From: Muricea muricata
Lineage: Eukaryota > Cnidaria > Anthozoa > Malacalcyonacea > Plexauridae
Length of the DNA: 64,000 nucleotides
Direction of reading: 5' to 3'
NCBI GenBank assembly: GCA_963855995.1
Contig: OY979716.1
Span: 22,273,321 to 22,337,320 of the forward strand
Shown piece after piece: positions 1-10,331 of this stretch. Made by a program: the position numbers and the translations under genes. How positions within the stretch are numbered: the stretch's first letter is position 1; the number at the start of each line of letters is the position of its first letter. The notes under the pieces were generated by a model. The model worked only from the letters and a program-made list of their open reading frames with translations, did not search any database and was not told where the DNA came from.

Positions 1-270
1 TATTAGAAGATACAATAAAGTATTCTGACAGAAATATCTCATCAGCTAAATGCTGAATGAATTCGAAAAATATAAATTAAAGTGTATTACAGTTTTAATG
101 TACTTGCATCTGATGCAAAAAAACTCGTGTCATAGGCCTCTTGATTGCTAGAATCCTTTTCACGACGCTTCTGTATTCTACTTAACAATTAGATTATGAC
201 CTCGAGATTTCTATGCGGTGATTCAACAAAAAAATTGATTTTTAAACAATTTTTTTAAAAGAAATCTCTA
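1..270 (+). repeat. Copy of the EGF-gene intron unit
   Basis: This segment matches the intron sequence at about 54905-55175 and 56643-56915 almost base for base. In those places it lies upstream of an EGF exon of type A. Here it is cut after a CTCTA word and joined directly to LINE sequence at 271, so the type A exon that should follow is missing. It shows that the gene family extends leftward out of the window. Confidence 0.85.
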
Positions 271-890
271 CGCTTTGTTCGTGGAAAATGTAGTAGAATT
301 TTATATTATTATTATCATTATTATTAAAAATACATTTATATATAGCGCTATTTCCAAAGCTCAATAACGCTGAACATGAAATTAAGAACATATATATTAA
401 GATCTTATAGAATCTATTAAAATTATTAAAAATATTAAGAATCTACTTAATCATAATACTTTCTAAAGAGATATGTTTTAAGTCTAGTTTTGAATATAGA
501 TAAAGTTTATATCCTGGTGGTCTTAGGTCATTTAACACCGCTGAATCATTTATCGTTAACCAAGTCTCACATATCGTAAAAATATCCGCCTTGATGTCGC
601 AGACTAGATCAACAAATGCAGCAGACTTACTTTTTAACGATCTTGCTTTTAGACAATACAGGGAAATCTGTCTCAATGTGTTCGCCACAGGAGTACCACA
701 TGCATTGTTGTACACGGAACTATAAAAGTTCACATGACCATTTTTACGCAGTCTATTGTTGTTGGTTATTGTGATGAGGTTGGACGGATTCTTCGACTGA
801 GCAGCTTTGCATGCAGGATGGCTACGGGAATGCGTGTTGGAATTATCTCCATGCAGTTGTATTTGAATAGTAGACACACGCGCGTTTGCT
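271..890 (-). pseudogene. LINE endonuclease fragment (L2/CR1-like), left copy
   Basis: The minus strand encodes the start of an APE-type endonuclease of a non-LTR retrotransposon, with a NARS-like first motif (here KARS) and the ETWL motif. It is a paralogue of the minus-strand ORF at 60657-61676. Only the 5' part of the LINE survives; the rest is lost at 271, where the sequence joins EGF intron sequence. A ~200-bp element at 305-507 interrupts it. It is non-functional as it stands. Confidence 0.8.
305..507 (-). mobile_element. Short insertion with ATT-rich tail (SINE or LINE 3' end)
   Basis: The right-hand copy (around 61300) reads straight through this point, while the left copy carries about 200 extra bases starting with a TATTATTATT-type tail and ending near AAAGTTTATA. 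A TTTATA word flanks both sides, consistent with a short target duplication. An ATT-type microsatellite tail is usual for L2-like elements and the SINEs they mobilise, so a minus-oriented SINE or 5'-truncated LINE is likely. Confidence 0.5.
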
Positions 891-904
891 GCGTTTAAAC
901 CGAG

Positions 905-1255
905 GTACCCAATATACGTATCGGCTAGCAGATGCTACAGGTGGTTGTATCTGGTAGCATTTGGTTAGTTTAACAGATGCTATTAGATGCCAGCAGAGGT
1001 TAGCATGTGTACAGTCGGTTAGCAGTTGCTAACATGCGGTTGATAAGGGTCAACTTGACCCACAGTTAAAAAAACAGAGATAATAAACGCAGCAGATGCA
1101 ACAGATGCTAGCAAGTGGACAGAGGTTGCAGATGCTAGCAGGAATTAGCATGTGTGCAGTTGGTTAGCAGGTGCTAACATGTGGTTAGTTAGGGTCAACT
1201 TGACACACAGTTAACCAAAGCATATATAACAAACGCAGCAGATGCAGCATCACTT
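905..1255. repeat. Minisatellite, ~147-bp unit, left copy
   Basis: Repeated words such as TTAGCAGGTGCTAACATG and GGTCAACTTGACCC recur at about 145-148-bp spacing, with roughly two units here. The paralogous array at 61690-62195 has about three. In the right copy the array lies directly upstream of the LINE ORF on the minus strand, so it may be a LINE 5' UTR monomer array. Confidence 0.75.
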
Positions 1256-1339
1256 AGGTCTCAAATGATCTTGTGCATGGCAGACGCATCTTGCAAAAAT
1301 ACAAGAATTTTGAATACAGACTTCTGATTTCCTAATTAG

Positions 1340-1925
1340 ATTTCTAAAATGATAGAAGACAAACTGATGTTTTTTGTAATTGGCCACCATACCTATTCTA
1401 TCACTCTATCAGGCAAACCGAGTTTATATGAAAAAAGGAAACGTTTTATATGAATTGCATAACAGTGCAGCAAAAACCATGTTTTGATCCTATTATCATA
1501 TAGCTATTCAGTCTTTTCATTGTTTAATGTGACTTTATTGAAAAGTAACCACTGATATGCTTCCTCTAAATTTTCGTTCAGACTTTCTATAATTTCTCGG
1601 ATATTGGCTCTATGCGATGATATATTTGTATCGTCAGTAAACACGCTTAGCCTACCATGTGCAACACAGCATTTCGTGATTATTTTACTGGATGTTGTTT
1701 GTTTAACTTTACATATTTGTACCCTAGCTGCTAGTTGAATACGATCTAAACCAGTTCAGCGCTTTGGCTTGAATGCCGTACGTGTACATTTTAATGAGAA
1801 GAATATCGTGATCAATACAGTCAAAAGCCTTTTTCACATCAAGAAACAACACGCTATTCAAACACTCATTGTCCATGTTAATATACCATTGGTTTGCTAC
1901 TTTAAGAATGAGTGTCTGGGTAGAA
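1340..1925 (-). pseudogene. LINE reverse-transcriptase fragment with internal deletion, left copy
   Basis: The minus strand encodes an L2/CR1-type RT palm. Visible parts are [24 protein letters not shown], and then TDDTN followed by a WLLSNKVTLN-like segment. The stretch that should hold the PQG box and the residues up to the YADD box is deleted: a degenerate CVAHG-like word runs straight into the TDDTN region. The deletion is shared with the copy at 62300-62865, so it predates the segmental duplication. The YADD box is FTDD here. Confidence 0.8.
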
Positions 1926-3647
1926 TTTATGTAATAAGATGTATTACCTTCTTCGTTCCTCCATCTCTTCAAGCAAAGCACGATAATATCCAGAACCTTT
2001 GAACAAGGTGTATTCTTGACATGTTGGTTCCTTTGGGATACTGTATCTCTTCGCAAATTTTCCAACACTTTCGATTTTCTCCTCATTCCATTGTGCGGGA
2101 TTTAGGGCTGAGAGTTGCACCAGAAGCTCACAAGATTCTGTGGGAAATCTTCTTCACAGTTCACTCAGAAGCAAGTCAAGAACGGGATGGTAAAATTCGA
2201 CGCAAACCTTAGACTGTGACGTCACGGGTGAGTTGAGTTGAGCTGGCGAGGCATTGCGATGGCTAAAAGCAGCATCAGGCAAAGTTTGTCCATCCGTGAA
2301 CCGATGTGGCAAGTTTCGTGAGCGTTTGCTGCCTAAATCTCTGAAGGAGTCTTCAATGCCAAACTGGATTGCTTTTTCCTTAGCACTTTCCACAAACTTG
2401 GTTAATTTCTCCTCATTTCGTCAGCAAGAAAAGGTATTGATAAGCGTAATTACTGAGCGCACAGCTGTAACCAAATCCATTTCCTCCCTTTGAAGATTCT
2501 CAGATGAGTATCTTGAAAATTCAAAGAATTCCTTTAAAATCAATAACTGCAGTAGAAACTCGAAAGGACCAATTCTAACAAGGAGACCTTCACAAGTAGC
2601 ATCTTTCGACTGAAGCTCTCTCAACGTGACAATCAGGGCTGGAAAAATATTCAGTATGGTATCAAGACTATTCGCTCTTGCTGTCCATCGAGTATCCGAA
2701 AACGCACGGAGAACAGTTCTTCCCTCCTTTACGAAGAAAAGCTTTAGATTTGCTTCATAAACTGCATTTCGTTTTGGCGACCCGTCCATTACTTTGTATA
2801 TTGAGTCAATTCTGGAAAAGACATCACGAACTAGAGGCAAAGTTTCCGCACATTTTTCAAGGACTAAATTCAGGCAGTTCAAAAAGCAATGAAAATAGAG
2901 GAAAAGGTTGCTCCTGCGTCAATGAGTTGTTGCTGCGTGCCTTTGTCATTTCCAGGCATATTACTAGCGCCATCTAAACCTTTTTTAATCATGTTGCACA
3001 ATGGTATCTTCAATTTCCCCAGTTTCTCCACAAGGACATCACATGAGGAATCTCCTGTTAAGCTAACTACTTTCGTGAGCCCAACCACACGTTCATAGAT
3101 GGTATTGTCATGAACATAATGCAGTACAATTGACATATACGAGTGCTTGTGGCTGGTCACTTCATCACATTCAACCGAGTAGTATTTGCTTTCATTTACT
3201 TGCATCTTTATAATGTCTATTATTTTATTTGCTAATATTTCAATCATTTCATTCTGAATATCAGGACTAAGCCAAGAAACATTTCCAGGATGATTATCCA
3301 GCCATCGTTGCAATGGAGGATAGTACTTTGCAAGAAACTTGATCTGTTCTAAAAACTTTCCTTGGTTCAGTGAAGTATTGCTTTCATCATGACCCCGAAA
3401 AGCCGCATTTTGAACAGCGATATGCCTTATCACATCAAAAATGACTTCTGCAATTTTCCTATTTTCTTTTCTTTCTAGTTCTATCTTGGACAAATTTTCA
3501 GCTGCTACAGCAGAAATTTGAGCATTGATAGGCACTTGTGTCTTTCTCAATACAGCCCTTTCTCTGCTTAAACTGTGCATTCTTGACTGGCTGTGTTTTC
3601 CAAACTTTTCTTCCATTCCAGTAGCCTTTTTCCAGTTTCTGTATCCT

Positions 3648-3831
3648 CAGGGCCGTCGCTAGAACGTTAATTGGGGGAGGGGGGGGTGCCTATTCATATA
3701 TTCATGTTTTGCCAACAGATTTCTTTCAAATTGAGAAATTTGAATTTAATTTGAAAAGAAACTCGTCGGGCAGAACATGAATGCATGAATATGCACCCCC
3801 CCCCCCAATTAGCGTTCTAGCGACGGCCCTG
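3648..3831. mobile_element. 184-bp hAT-type MITE in transposase exon
   Basis: Near-perfect terminal inverted repeats begin CAGGGCCGTCGCTAGAACG and run into poly-G or poly-C. The first bases fit the hAT pattern YARNG. The flanks TGTATCCT and TTTATCCC match at 6 of 8 positions, consistent with a decayed 8-bp target duplication. The insertion splits the second exon of the hAT transposase. A truncated relative lies at 10255-10331. Confidence 0.8.
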
Positions 3832-4138
3832 TTTATCCCTCTTTTATAAATGCAGTCTCTGAGCAACAAACTATGAAGGATGCGCAAACATCATTAAAGC
3901 TATTAGCGCTAGTAACTTGTGAGTATATATATGAGTATACGTATGCCTGCTGTAATAGTAGATCATTGCTACCTATTTGAGTGCTCAGCTAATGAGCTAC
4001 ATAAACTTTCTATTTTCAATGATGTTATGGGGGCCTGTAGCTGCACATACATGAATCGATGAATGATCATGGTCTTATACTGACTATACTAATTGGTTCA
4101 ATTACTTAGAAATTAGAATCGTGGCAATAAAGTGTTCC

Positions 4139-4400
4139 CAATAATTTTGACCAACTCATTTCCTCAAATTGAGCAATTCCTCTGAGTAATACTTCAATAT
4201 TTTCAAGTTTCTTAAAAGATTTACAACTTCCTGTTTATTGGCCAATCAGAATGCTCAAGAATAAGATTTAAAGTTTGATTGGACAATAAAGAGGAAGTTG
4301 TGAACATTTTAAGGAATTTTTAAAAGTTTTGAGATGCTCAAACGAATTGCTCAAAATGAGAAAATGAACTGGACAATTTGTCAAAATTTTCAAGACCGGA
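4139..4400. repeat. Fold-back element in hAT intron
   Basis: Two arms of about 110 bp are imperfect reverse complements. Both contain versions of TTGACCAACTCATTTCTCA and of a CAACTTCCTCTTTATTG-like word, meeting near 4260. No coding content was seen. It lies within the intron of the decayed hAT gene. Confidence 0.65.
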
Positions 4401-5355
4401 AGTTATTATGATACGTACAGAAGCGAATTTTATCTTCCCACTATTTTTATAATATCTATTTAAGATGGACGCTAAGCTCTGCCGGTTCGACACAACCAGC
4501 AATGATCGACAAATTATACAATTGCAACAGAATCGGGCATGCACAGCTGAACTACTCTAATACGGGAAACCTGCTAATAGTTGATTATTCTTGATAATAT
4601 ACAAATTAACAAATATTAAATGAGACAATTACTTACCTTGAGACCCAAATACCCTACAATAGAAACAAAACACTGCGTCTTTCTGTACTGAATACTCGAT
4701 CCAGTCATGTAAATCGTACCATTTCTCTTGAAATCGCAATGATTTTCCTCCAAACGTGGACTTCGGAAAGTCTAATTTCATAGTTGGCCTCACGGCCCAA
4801 GTGGAAAAACCCGCTCAATATCCGCTATTGATTCACTCGCAGGATCACGAGATGTAGCTTCGACCAAATTCGGTAATTTCCATATTTTAAAGTTTCCATA
4901 TTCATGATATCACTCTTTATACAATTAAAAATTTCCAAAAGAGTTTTAGAATTTGCATTGGAAATTTTATCTCGCGGTATCCGCGATCGTAATCGTGCAC
5001 GTCAGTCAAACACTTTATATATCCTTTTACCATAAAGGTTTAGTCGTTGTACGAGTACCGAGTACTACGAATAACCAGTGTATTGAATTTGTAGAGCATC
5101 TGGTACAGTCTAATTCAAACTGAAAAGAGTTACCAGGTTTTTCTTGCGATTTGATTTCGAGGACACTGGATGTTCTTTGTATCCGCTTTGTTACCCCCCT
5201 CCCCATTTAACCTGATTTTGAAAAAAATTAAACAGCTTGTCCAAAGTCTCCCCGGCTACGCTACTGTGTTCATAGGCTCCACTTAAAATATCCTAAAACA
5301 AAATTGGAGACAATTCTGTGATTTCTGCACTATTACTTGGGTAGTGCACCTAAAT

Positions 5356-5507
5356 GCAATTTCTAAAAAGACATGTGCTGGGATAGGTGTATTAAAACGA
5401 ACAAAACCATTCGTTCACAATGGAGCTCTGCACACCATATATAAGGCTTTAATTCAACCGTATTTTGATTATTGCTCACCAGTGTGGGGAAATTGTGGAG
5501 TGTGAAA
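5356..5507 (+). pseudogene. LINE RT C-terminal fragment, plus strand
   Basis: A short open segment reads KKTCAGIGVLKRTKPF followed by a LIQPYFDYCSPVWGNCG word. This is the conserved region after the RT palm in L2/CR1/RTE-type LINEs. A stop follows at once, and nothing upstream continues it. It sits just 5' of the fibrinogen-like terminal exon. Confidence 0.75.
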
Positions 5508-5688
5508 GAATGATTTCTTTATATTAACGCAACAGAGCGCTTCAAATTTCGATTACCTTTTTTTATACACCATGCAAAATAATCGCCGTGACGGATCTCA
5601 ATGACATGGGTCAGACTATTCTCACCAAACTCGTTTTCTAAATTGGTTAGGAATTTATTGATGATAACGCTAAGTCGTCTTTTTATAG

Positions 5689-6290
5689 CTCTACCAGTAA
5701 CTTGTACATCATTACGAGAAAGAGATTCCTCCGCTACAAGTGGAAACTACGTTATAACTCCAAAAGAATATTCACCAATTCAAGTATACTGTGACATGAC
5801 CTCTAAGAATGGTGTTGGTGTGACAGTGATTAGACATGATAGCGAATCCGAAACCCTTGTGAATGGTTCTGAAGGCCCAGGATCTTATAAACGACCAGTC
5901 CAATATGACCTAACCATGCAGCAAATTGTTGCCGTGATTAATGAATCCAAATCGTGTGAGCAGTTTATTAGTTATAAATGTTATCAGTCTACCATTTGGA
6001 ATCCCCATGACCATCCAATGGCTGTCTGGCTGTCACGACAAGGATTAGCTATGAATTATTGGGGCGGCGCGGACGTCGACAGCGGAAAATGTGCATGTGG
6101 AATGAACAATACCTGTGCTGATAAAGCAAAAAGATGTAATTGCGACAAGAATGACCCAGAATGGCGCGAAGACAGTGGATACTTGACAGACAAAAATACA
6201 CTGCCTGTCACTGAGCTGAGATTTGGAGATACAGGTGGTGACGACGAGGAAGGAAAGCACACGTTGGGAAAATTACGATGCTGGGGATAA
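5689..6290 (+). CDS. Terminal exon: fibrinogen-like domain of a CNTNAP/neurexin-like EGF protein
   Basis: The exon encodes about 200 residues of the fibrinogen-C-like fold found in contactin-associated proteins and related cnidarian matrix proteins. Signs are the start TSGNYVITP and IQVYCDMTS, then a SMQQL-like segment (LTMQQIVAVI) and CEQFISYKC. A Cys-rich CACGMNNTCAD plus RCNCDKNDPEW region follows, then LPVTELRFGDTG and the terminal GKLRCWG with a stop. The acceptor is TTTTATAG before 5689, or CTACCAG before 5698; both give phase 1, matching the phase 1 ends of the EGF exons of this family. It should be the last exon of a secreted or surface protein whose 5' exons lie left of the window. 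The upstream intron is full of transposons. The molecular partner is unknown. Confidence 0.85.
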
Positions 6291-6331
6291 AAAGTCATCA
6301 AAAATGACAAAATATGTTATCTACTTTTCCA

Positions 6332-6749
6332 ATGGACAATTTGCATAATAGACTAACATTCGATCTAGGCAAAAAGAACAGAATCTTTTACTACAGCTAG
6401 AAAGAGGATCATACAATTAGTAGAATTGCAGAGTTTGGTGGCGAAATGTTGTAAATTACGGAAAATATGGCATGGCGAAGTTTGCAAATTTTGTATATAT
6501 TTGTATTACGCGCGGAAAAAGTTACCATTTTCGCGGCAATTTTAGCTCAAAAATGGTAACTTTTTCCACGCGTAATACAAATGTATACAAAATTTGCAAA
6601 CTTCGCAGGGCTATATTTTCCGTATTTTACAACATTTCGCCACAAAACTTTGCAGTTCTACTAATTTTGAGATGCTCTTTCTAACTGTAGTAAACGATTT
6701 CGTTCTTTTTGCCTGGTACGACCTTTAGTCTATTATGCAAATTGTCTAT
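6332..6749. mobile_element. Fold-back MITE in the 3' UTR region
   Basis: The two ends read ACAATTTGCATAATAGACTA and its reverse complement, and the long arms meet around 6535 at a GGTAACTTTTTCC word. About 190 bp of each arm can pair. It lies between the stop codon and the poly(A) signal of the fibrinogen-like exon, so it would be part of that transcript and form a long hairpin. A half copy is at 7508-7690. Confidence 0.8.
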
Positions 6750-6781
6750 TAATATCCATATCAATTTTTTTGTTGACATTA

Positions 6782-6787
6782 AATAAA
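6782..6787 (+). promoter_or_regulatory. Candidate poly(A) signal
   Basis: AATAAA lies about 490 bp after the stop of the fibrinogen-like exon, followed by a T/G-rich stretch. Removing the MITE leaves a normal 3' UTR length of under 100 bases. It is the first canonical signal downstream on the plus strand. Confidence 0.5.
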
Positions 6788-6987
6788 GTTGTACTTGTAG
6801 CAGAAGATCAGCAGAAAAATTTCTTATGAAGTCATCTCATGAATCCAAAAAAATCGGAAAATTCAGTATGCTATTACAGTTGAAAAGAGCATACTTAATT
6901 TGCTAGTGAAATTCTGAAGCTTGGTTTGAAAATATGTTTGACTGAGGAAGACATAGTTCCGCGAAGTTTACCTTGGTATAAGTATAT

Positions 6988-7140
6988 ATAGGATATTTCA
7001 CGGTGGCGAGGAAATATGGATTTTCAGTTCGAGTGGTAAAAACGATATATCACGAGTGAGCGCAGCGAAGGAGCGAGACATCGTCGTTGCCACGAGAACA
7101 TAAAATCCATACTTCCTCACCACCGTGAAATGTTCTGTTT
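6988..7140. repeat. Short palindromic element
   Basis: ATTTCACGGTGG plus AAATATGGATTTT on the left is repeated inverted on the right, with a GAGTGAGCGCAGCGAAGGAGCGAG core. This is a fold-back element without an ORF. Confidence 0.65.
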
Positions 7141-7507
7141 ATTATATGGACCTACTTATAGTGACGCAATAATACACAATGACGATAAAAATTAACATTT
7201 TAATAGTGAAAAACAGTTTTCTGACCAAAACAGCAGACGCTGAAACTAAGTACAAAACACAACAACCTCACACCATGTAAGAAAGACTTCAAAATGTTTA
7301 CTGGTATCGACTTGTTTTGTCTTTTTTTTCAACTCTACAAACCTTGAATTGGCGGCCATTTTAAAAACAACAACAATAAAAAAGGCGGGAAATGTTGTGT
7401 CACCCTTAGACGTGACATACGGAAAATACGCCACTCAAGTCCCGGATGTAGTGACGTATAGCGAGTGTTTTAGTTCTCAATGAAATACCCTTGTCCATAT
7501 AATAAAC
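7135..7507. mobile_element. MITE with GTTTATTATATGGAC ends
   Basis: The 15-bp word GTTTATTATATGGAC at 7135 recurs as its exact reverse complement at 7493-7507. The interior is non-coding. No clear target duplication was found, partly because it abuts the palindrome on its left. Confidence 0.55.
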
Positions 7508-7690
7508 TTCTTTATTATGCGGGAAAAGGCCTACCACATTGCAACATGGTGGTGAGCCTTTTCCACGCGTAATACAAAATTATACAGCATTTGCAAATTT
7601 CCCTGAACTATATTTTCCACATTTTATAATATTTTGCAAGCAATTAGTATGTTCTTTCCAGCTTTACTTAGTCTGATATATTTCCCAATT
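7508..7690. repeat. Half copy of the 6332-6749 MITE family
   Basis: The words CCTTTTCCACGCGTAATACAA and GCAAATTTCCCTGAACTATA match one arm of the neighbouring MITE with divergence. Only one arm and the hairpin centre are present. Confidence 0.55.
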
Positions 7691-7837
7691 AAAGTGTTTG
7701 TCTAATAACGGAATGTTCTATTTGTAAATTGAGTTTTAAAATACTCTAAATAGACTTAAATGTAAACTGCAAATTTATATTTAAGCTGCATTATTTTTTT
7801 TCATTTCCTAGAACTTGATTGTTTTCACAAGCTATAT

Positions 7838-8003
7838 GAACACAGAAATATTCATATAGAATGTGACCGAGCTATCTGCCTGGCTTCGCCACCAATATTT
7901 TACCACCGATAAACAACTTCTTGTTTAAAATTGTCAGTATGATCTGTGACCACGAAAATAATGCAGTTTCGTGATTAGCAATTTTTATTTAATACATCGC
8001 ATT
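7838..8003 (+). repeat. Dispersed repeat, copy 1
   Basis: About 160 bases, including GAAATATTCATATAG and AATAATGCAGTTTCGTGATTA, recur in the same orientation at 32777-32943 with roughly 85% similarity by eye. No coding content. The family is unknown. Confidence 0.7.
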
Positions 8004-8997
8004 AGCGCGTTTGTCGTTTTATTCCAACTTGAGAGATTCTTCATGTGAATGGCGTTTCCTAAAGGTCTTCTGGCTTTTAAACCCCGTATTAATAAAGCTT
8101 AATTTTTTCCATCACTATGCAACGTTCTAAAGAACTTTTAATGTATTAGCTAGATGACATCATGCCCTTTACAATCATCATTGCAACATTAGCATACTTG
8201 TAGTTATTGCGAAATGCCGAAATCCTATTATATGGATACTTGTTAACAGTTTGTGGTAACGTTAACTTGTTACTCCGCCTGCCGTAGGCGAGGCGGAGTT
8301 TTAAAATGGCCCCGTTTCCGTATTTTTTATTTTTATTTTTTTTCGGTGTCGCAAGTAGGCGCACCGCTCATGGGTGATACCGCTGGCACAAGCCGCGTGA
8401 GCCGACCTAAACACGGCGTTTAAACTCAATTTCTAGCCGAATATGTCAACAAAACACGCATTTTAACACGTATGCTAGAACATCTAAACCCCAAGAAGGT
8501 TTTACGTGCAAAGATTCTCATGCAAAACGTTTTAAGACGACAAATTCCACCGCGAAACTTTACCGAGGAGCGATGTATCGCGGGGAAGTTTTGAGAGCGT
8601 GTTTCCGTCATTTTCTGTTGTATTCCTACTTTTAAGGAAATTTAGAAATTTCTACACAAGAATCAAACGCAAATTCTACTGAAATATCTATATACAAAAC
8701 ACAATTTTTAACATGTAATAGTTAAAAAAAGGGACAGCAAGGTTCTTTATCAAAACATTGCTCCAGAAATGTTTTAAAACGGCAAATTCTGATAGACTCC
8801 ATCATTCCATGATTAAGGAATGAGTCAAGGAAATGTGTTCCGATTTCTATCCTTGCCCTTGGTTTTCTATTTCTACCTATGTTGAGATGCTAATATTTCG
8901 TGCAAAGTGATTTATTTGCTTGTGCGATCTCATATAATTATAAAAGGTAAGAGACATTTTAAATTCCAATTCCAGAAATACATATGTTAGTCTAAAG
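8004..8997. other. No gene recognised
   Basis: AT-rich sequence with only short chance ORFs. A small GC-rich hairpin (CTCCGCCTGCCGTAGGCGAGGCGGAG-like, about 8270-8298) is the only structure I see. Confidence 0.5.
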
Positions 8998-9028
8998 TTC
9001 CCAACAAATTATATCGTGGAGACTTCAG
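8998..9028 (+). repeat. 31-bp direct repeat, left copy
   Basis: TTCCCAACAAATTATATCG followed by TGGAGACTTCAG occurs here and identically at 9912-9942. The two copies bracket about 880 bp that includes the 31-bp minisatellite. Confidence 0.85.
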
Positions 9029-9469
9029 ACTTAATAGCTTAGTCTAATTTTAAATTTTTGTTGTTTTTGTGAGCGATTTTAATACTTGTTTTGTTAGAAC
9101 GTCAACAGTCATAGCTGAGTGCGGCATTTTAGTCTTTATCTATAGTATTTATAATACCCTTCTTTATTGACATGTTTATTGTTGAATAGTTGACTCAGAG
9201 AAAAGATTTCAAATTGGATATCACAGAAAATACAGATCACAGAAATACTTTTAAGTCGATTACTGTAAAGATTGTTTCTATAATTATTAAAATAGCAAGA
9301 AAAAAACTCAAAAATGCAAAATAAAAAAAAGAACAAAATTTAACTTGAATTTAGTAAAATTTCAACTGGCACATTCTCAATTTGCCAAAACTTTGTCAGA
9401 CACCCTGCCTATATACCAATGTTTTAACTGACACCTGAAGCTTTCTGGAAGTAAATACTTTGTAAGCAT

Positions 9470-9895
9470 GTCGAAAGCCTAACTGACAACTTGTGGGCAT
9501 GTGCAGGTCAAAGTCTAACTGACATCTTGTCAACTAGCCAAAAGCCTTACCGACATCTTGTTAACAAGCCAAAAGCCTAACCGACATCTTGTCACCAAGC
9601 CAAAAGCCTAACCGACATCTTTTCAACAAGCGAAAAGCCTTACCGACATCTTGTCAACAAGCCAAAAGCCTTACCGGCATCTTGTATACAAGCCAAAAGC
9701 CTAACCAACATCTTGTCAACAAGCCAAAAGCCTAACTGACATCTTGTCAACAAGCCAAAAACCTAACCGACATCTTGTCAACATGCCAAAAGTCTAACTA
9801 GGAGCATATCAACATGTCAAAAGTCCATTTCAAAGTTTGTCCACATCTCAAAAGACTAACTCAGATCTTATCAACATGTCAAAAGCCTATACCAA
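9470..9895 (+). repeat. Minisatellite, 31-bp unit
   Basis: About 13 imperfect copies of a 31-bp unit built around CCGACATCTTGTCAACAAGCC and AAAAGCCTAA. Spacing between the CGACATCTTG words is 31 bp (9551 to 9582). The outer copies are degenerate. Unlike a CRISPR array, there is no split into constant repeats and unique spacers. Confidence 0.9.
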
Positions 9896-9911
9896 AAGGC
9901 TAGCCAACATT

Positions 9912-9942
9912 TTCCCAACAAATTATATCGTGGAGACTTCAG
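9912..9942 (+). repeat. 31-bp direct repeat, right copy
   Basis: Exact second copy of the word at 8998-9028, immediately downstream of the minisatellite. Confidence 0.85.
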
Positions 9943-10254
9943 GCAGTGTGCTACAGAATAGATTTAATAAATTGATGGATTTAATAGATTGATGTATTGT
10001 ATACACTTTTAGTAAAATTTTCTTTGCTTGCAAAATAAAACAGCTATATGTTGGTGGTATTATGGCAAAAGAATCTTGTTTAACATATGTACTATGAAAG
10101 TCTTTAAATTCTAAAAAATTGAATCCTACTAGGACTCTGGACAGAGGAGTGCCTCGCAGGTCACTCAGACATTGATTTTTGGTTATCTTAGTGATTACAT
10201 AAGATGTGCTAGCAATGTCTTAAAATGCCTTGGAAGGTACCCTAATAATAATTG

Positions 10255-10331
10255 ATTTAAAAAGGAATTAGTTGGGCAGAACAGAAATAAGTGAATGTAC
10301 CCCACCCCCAATGAACTCTCTAGATACAGCC
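10255..10331. mobile_element. Truncated hAT MITE end
   Basis: GTTGGGCAGAACA through a C-rich run to TAGATACAGCCCTG matches the right half of the MITE at 3648-3831. The left half is absent. Confidence 0.55.

Larger units (their letters stand above)
271..3068. repeat. Segmental duplication, left copy (matches 61270-64000)
   Basis: Same junctions as the right copy. Differences are the ~200-bp insertion at 305-507, loss of one minisatellite unit and small indels. The left copy then continues through the hAT first exon to the fibrinogen-like exon. Confidence 0.92.
1950..4805 (-). pseudogene. hAT transposase, two exons, decayed (DUF4371/ZMYM1-like)
   Basis: Exon 1 (about 4800-4637) encodes a TTF-type zinc finger: a DWIEYSVQKDAVFCFYC segment ending at a good donor (CAAG then GTAAGT). 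Exon 2 starts at 3858 after a CAG acceptor. It carries a DUF4371-type region (RHIAVQNAAFRGHDES, then SVECDEVTSHK) and the hAT word DGASNMPG, followed by the transposase core down to the RNLPHRF region. A MITE (3648-3831) interrupts codons near the start of exon 2. The frame is broken near 2885-2900, and the same break is in the right copy near 63825. The intron holds a fold-back element. It is dead as a gene. Confidence 0.8.

Noticed and set aside
6045..6310. Two minus-strand ORFs over the fibrinogen-like exon
   Set aside because: They are shadows of the strongly coding plus strand and lack recognisable domains.
9470..9895. Regular 31-bp repeats, CRISPR-like at first glance
   Set aside because: The whole unit repeats with no unique spacers, and the genome is eukaryotic.
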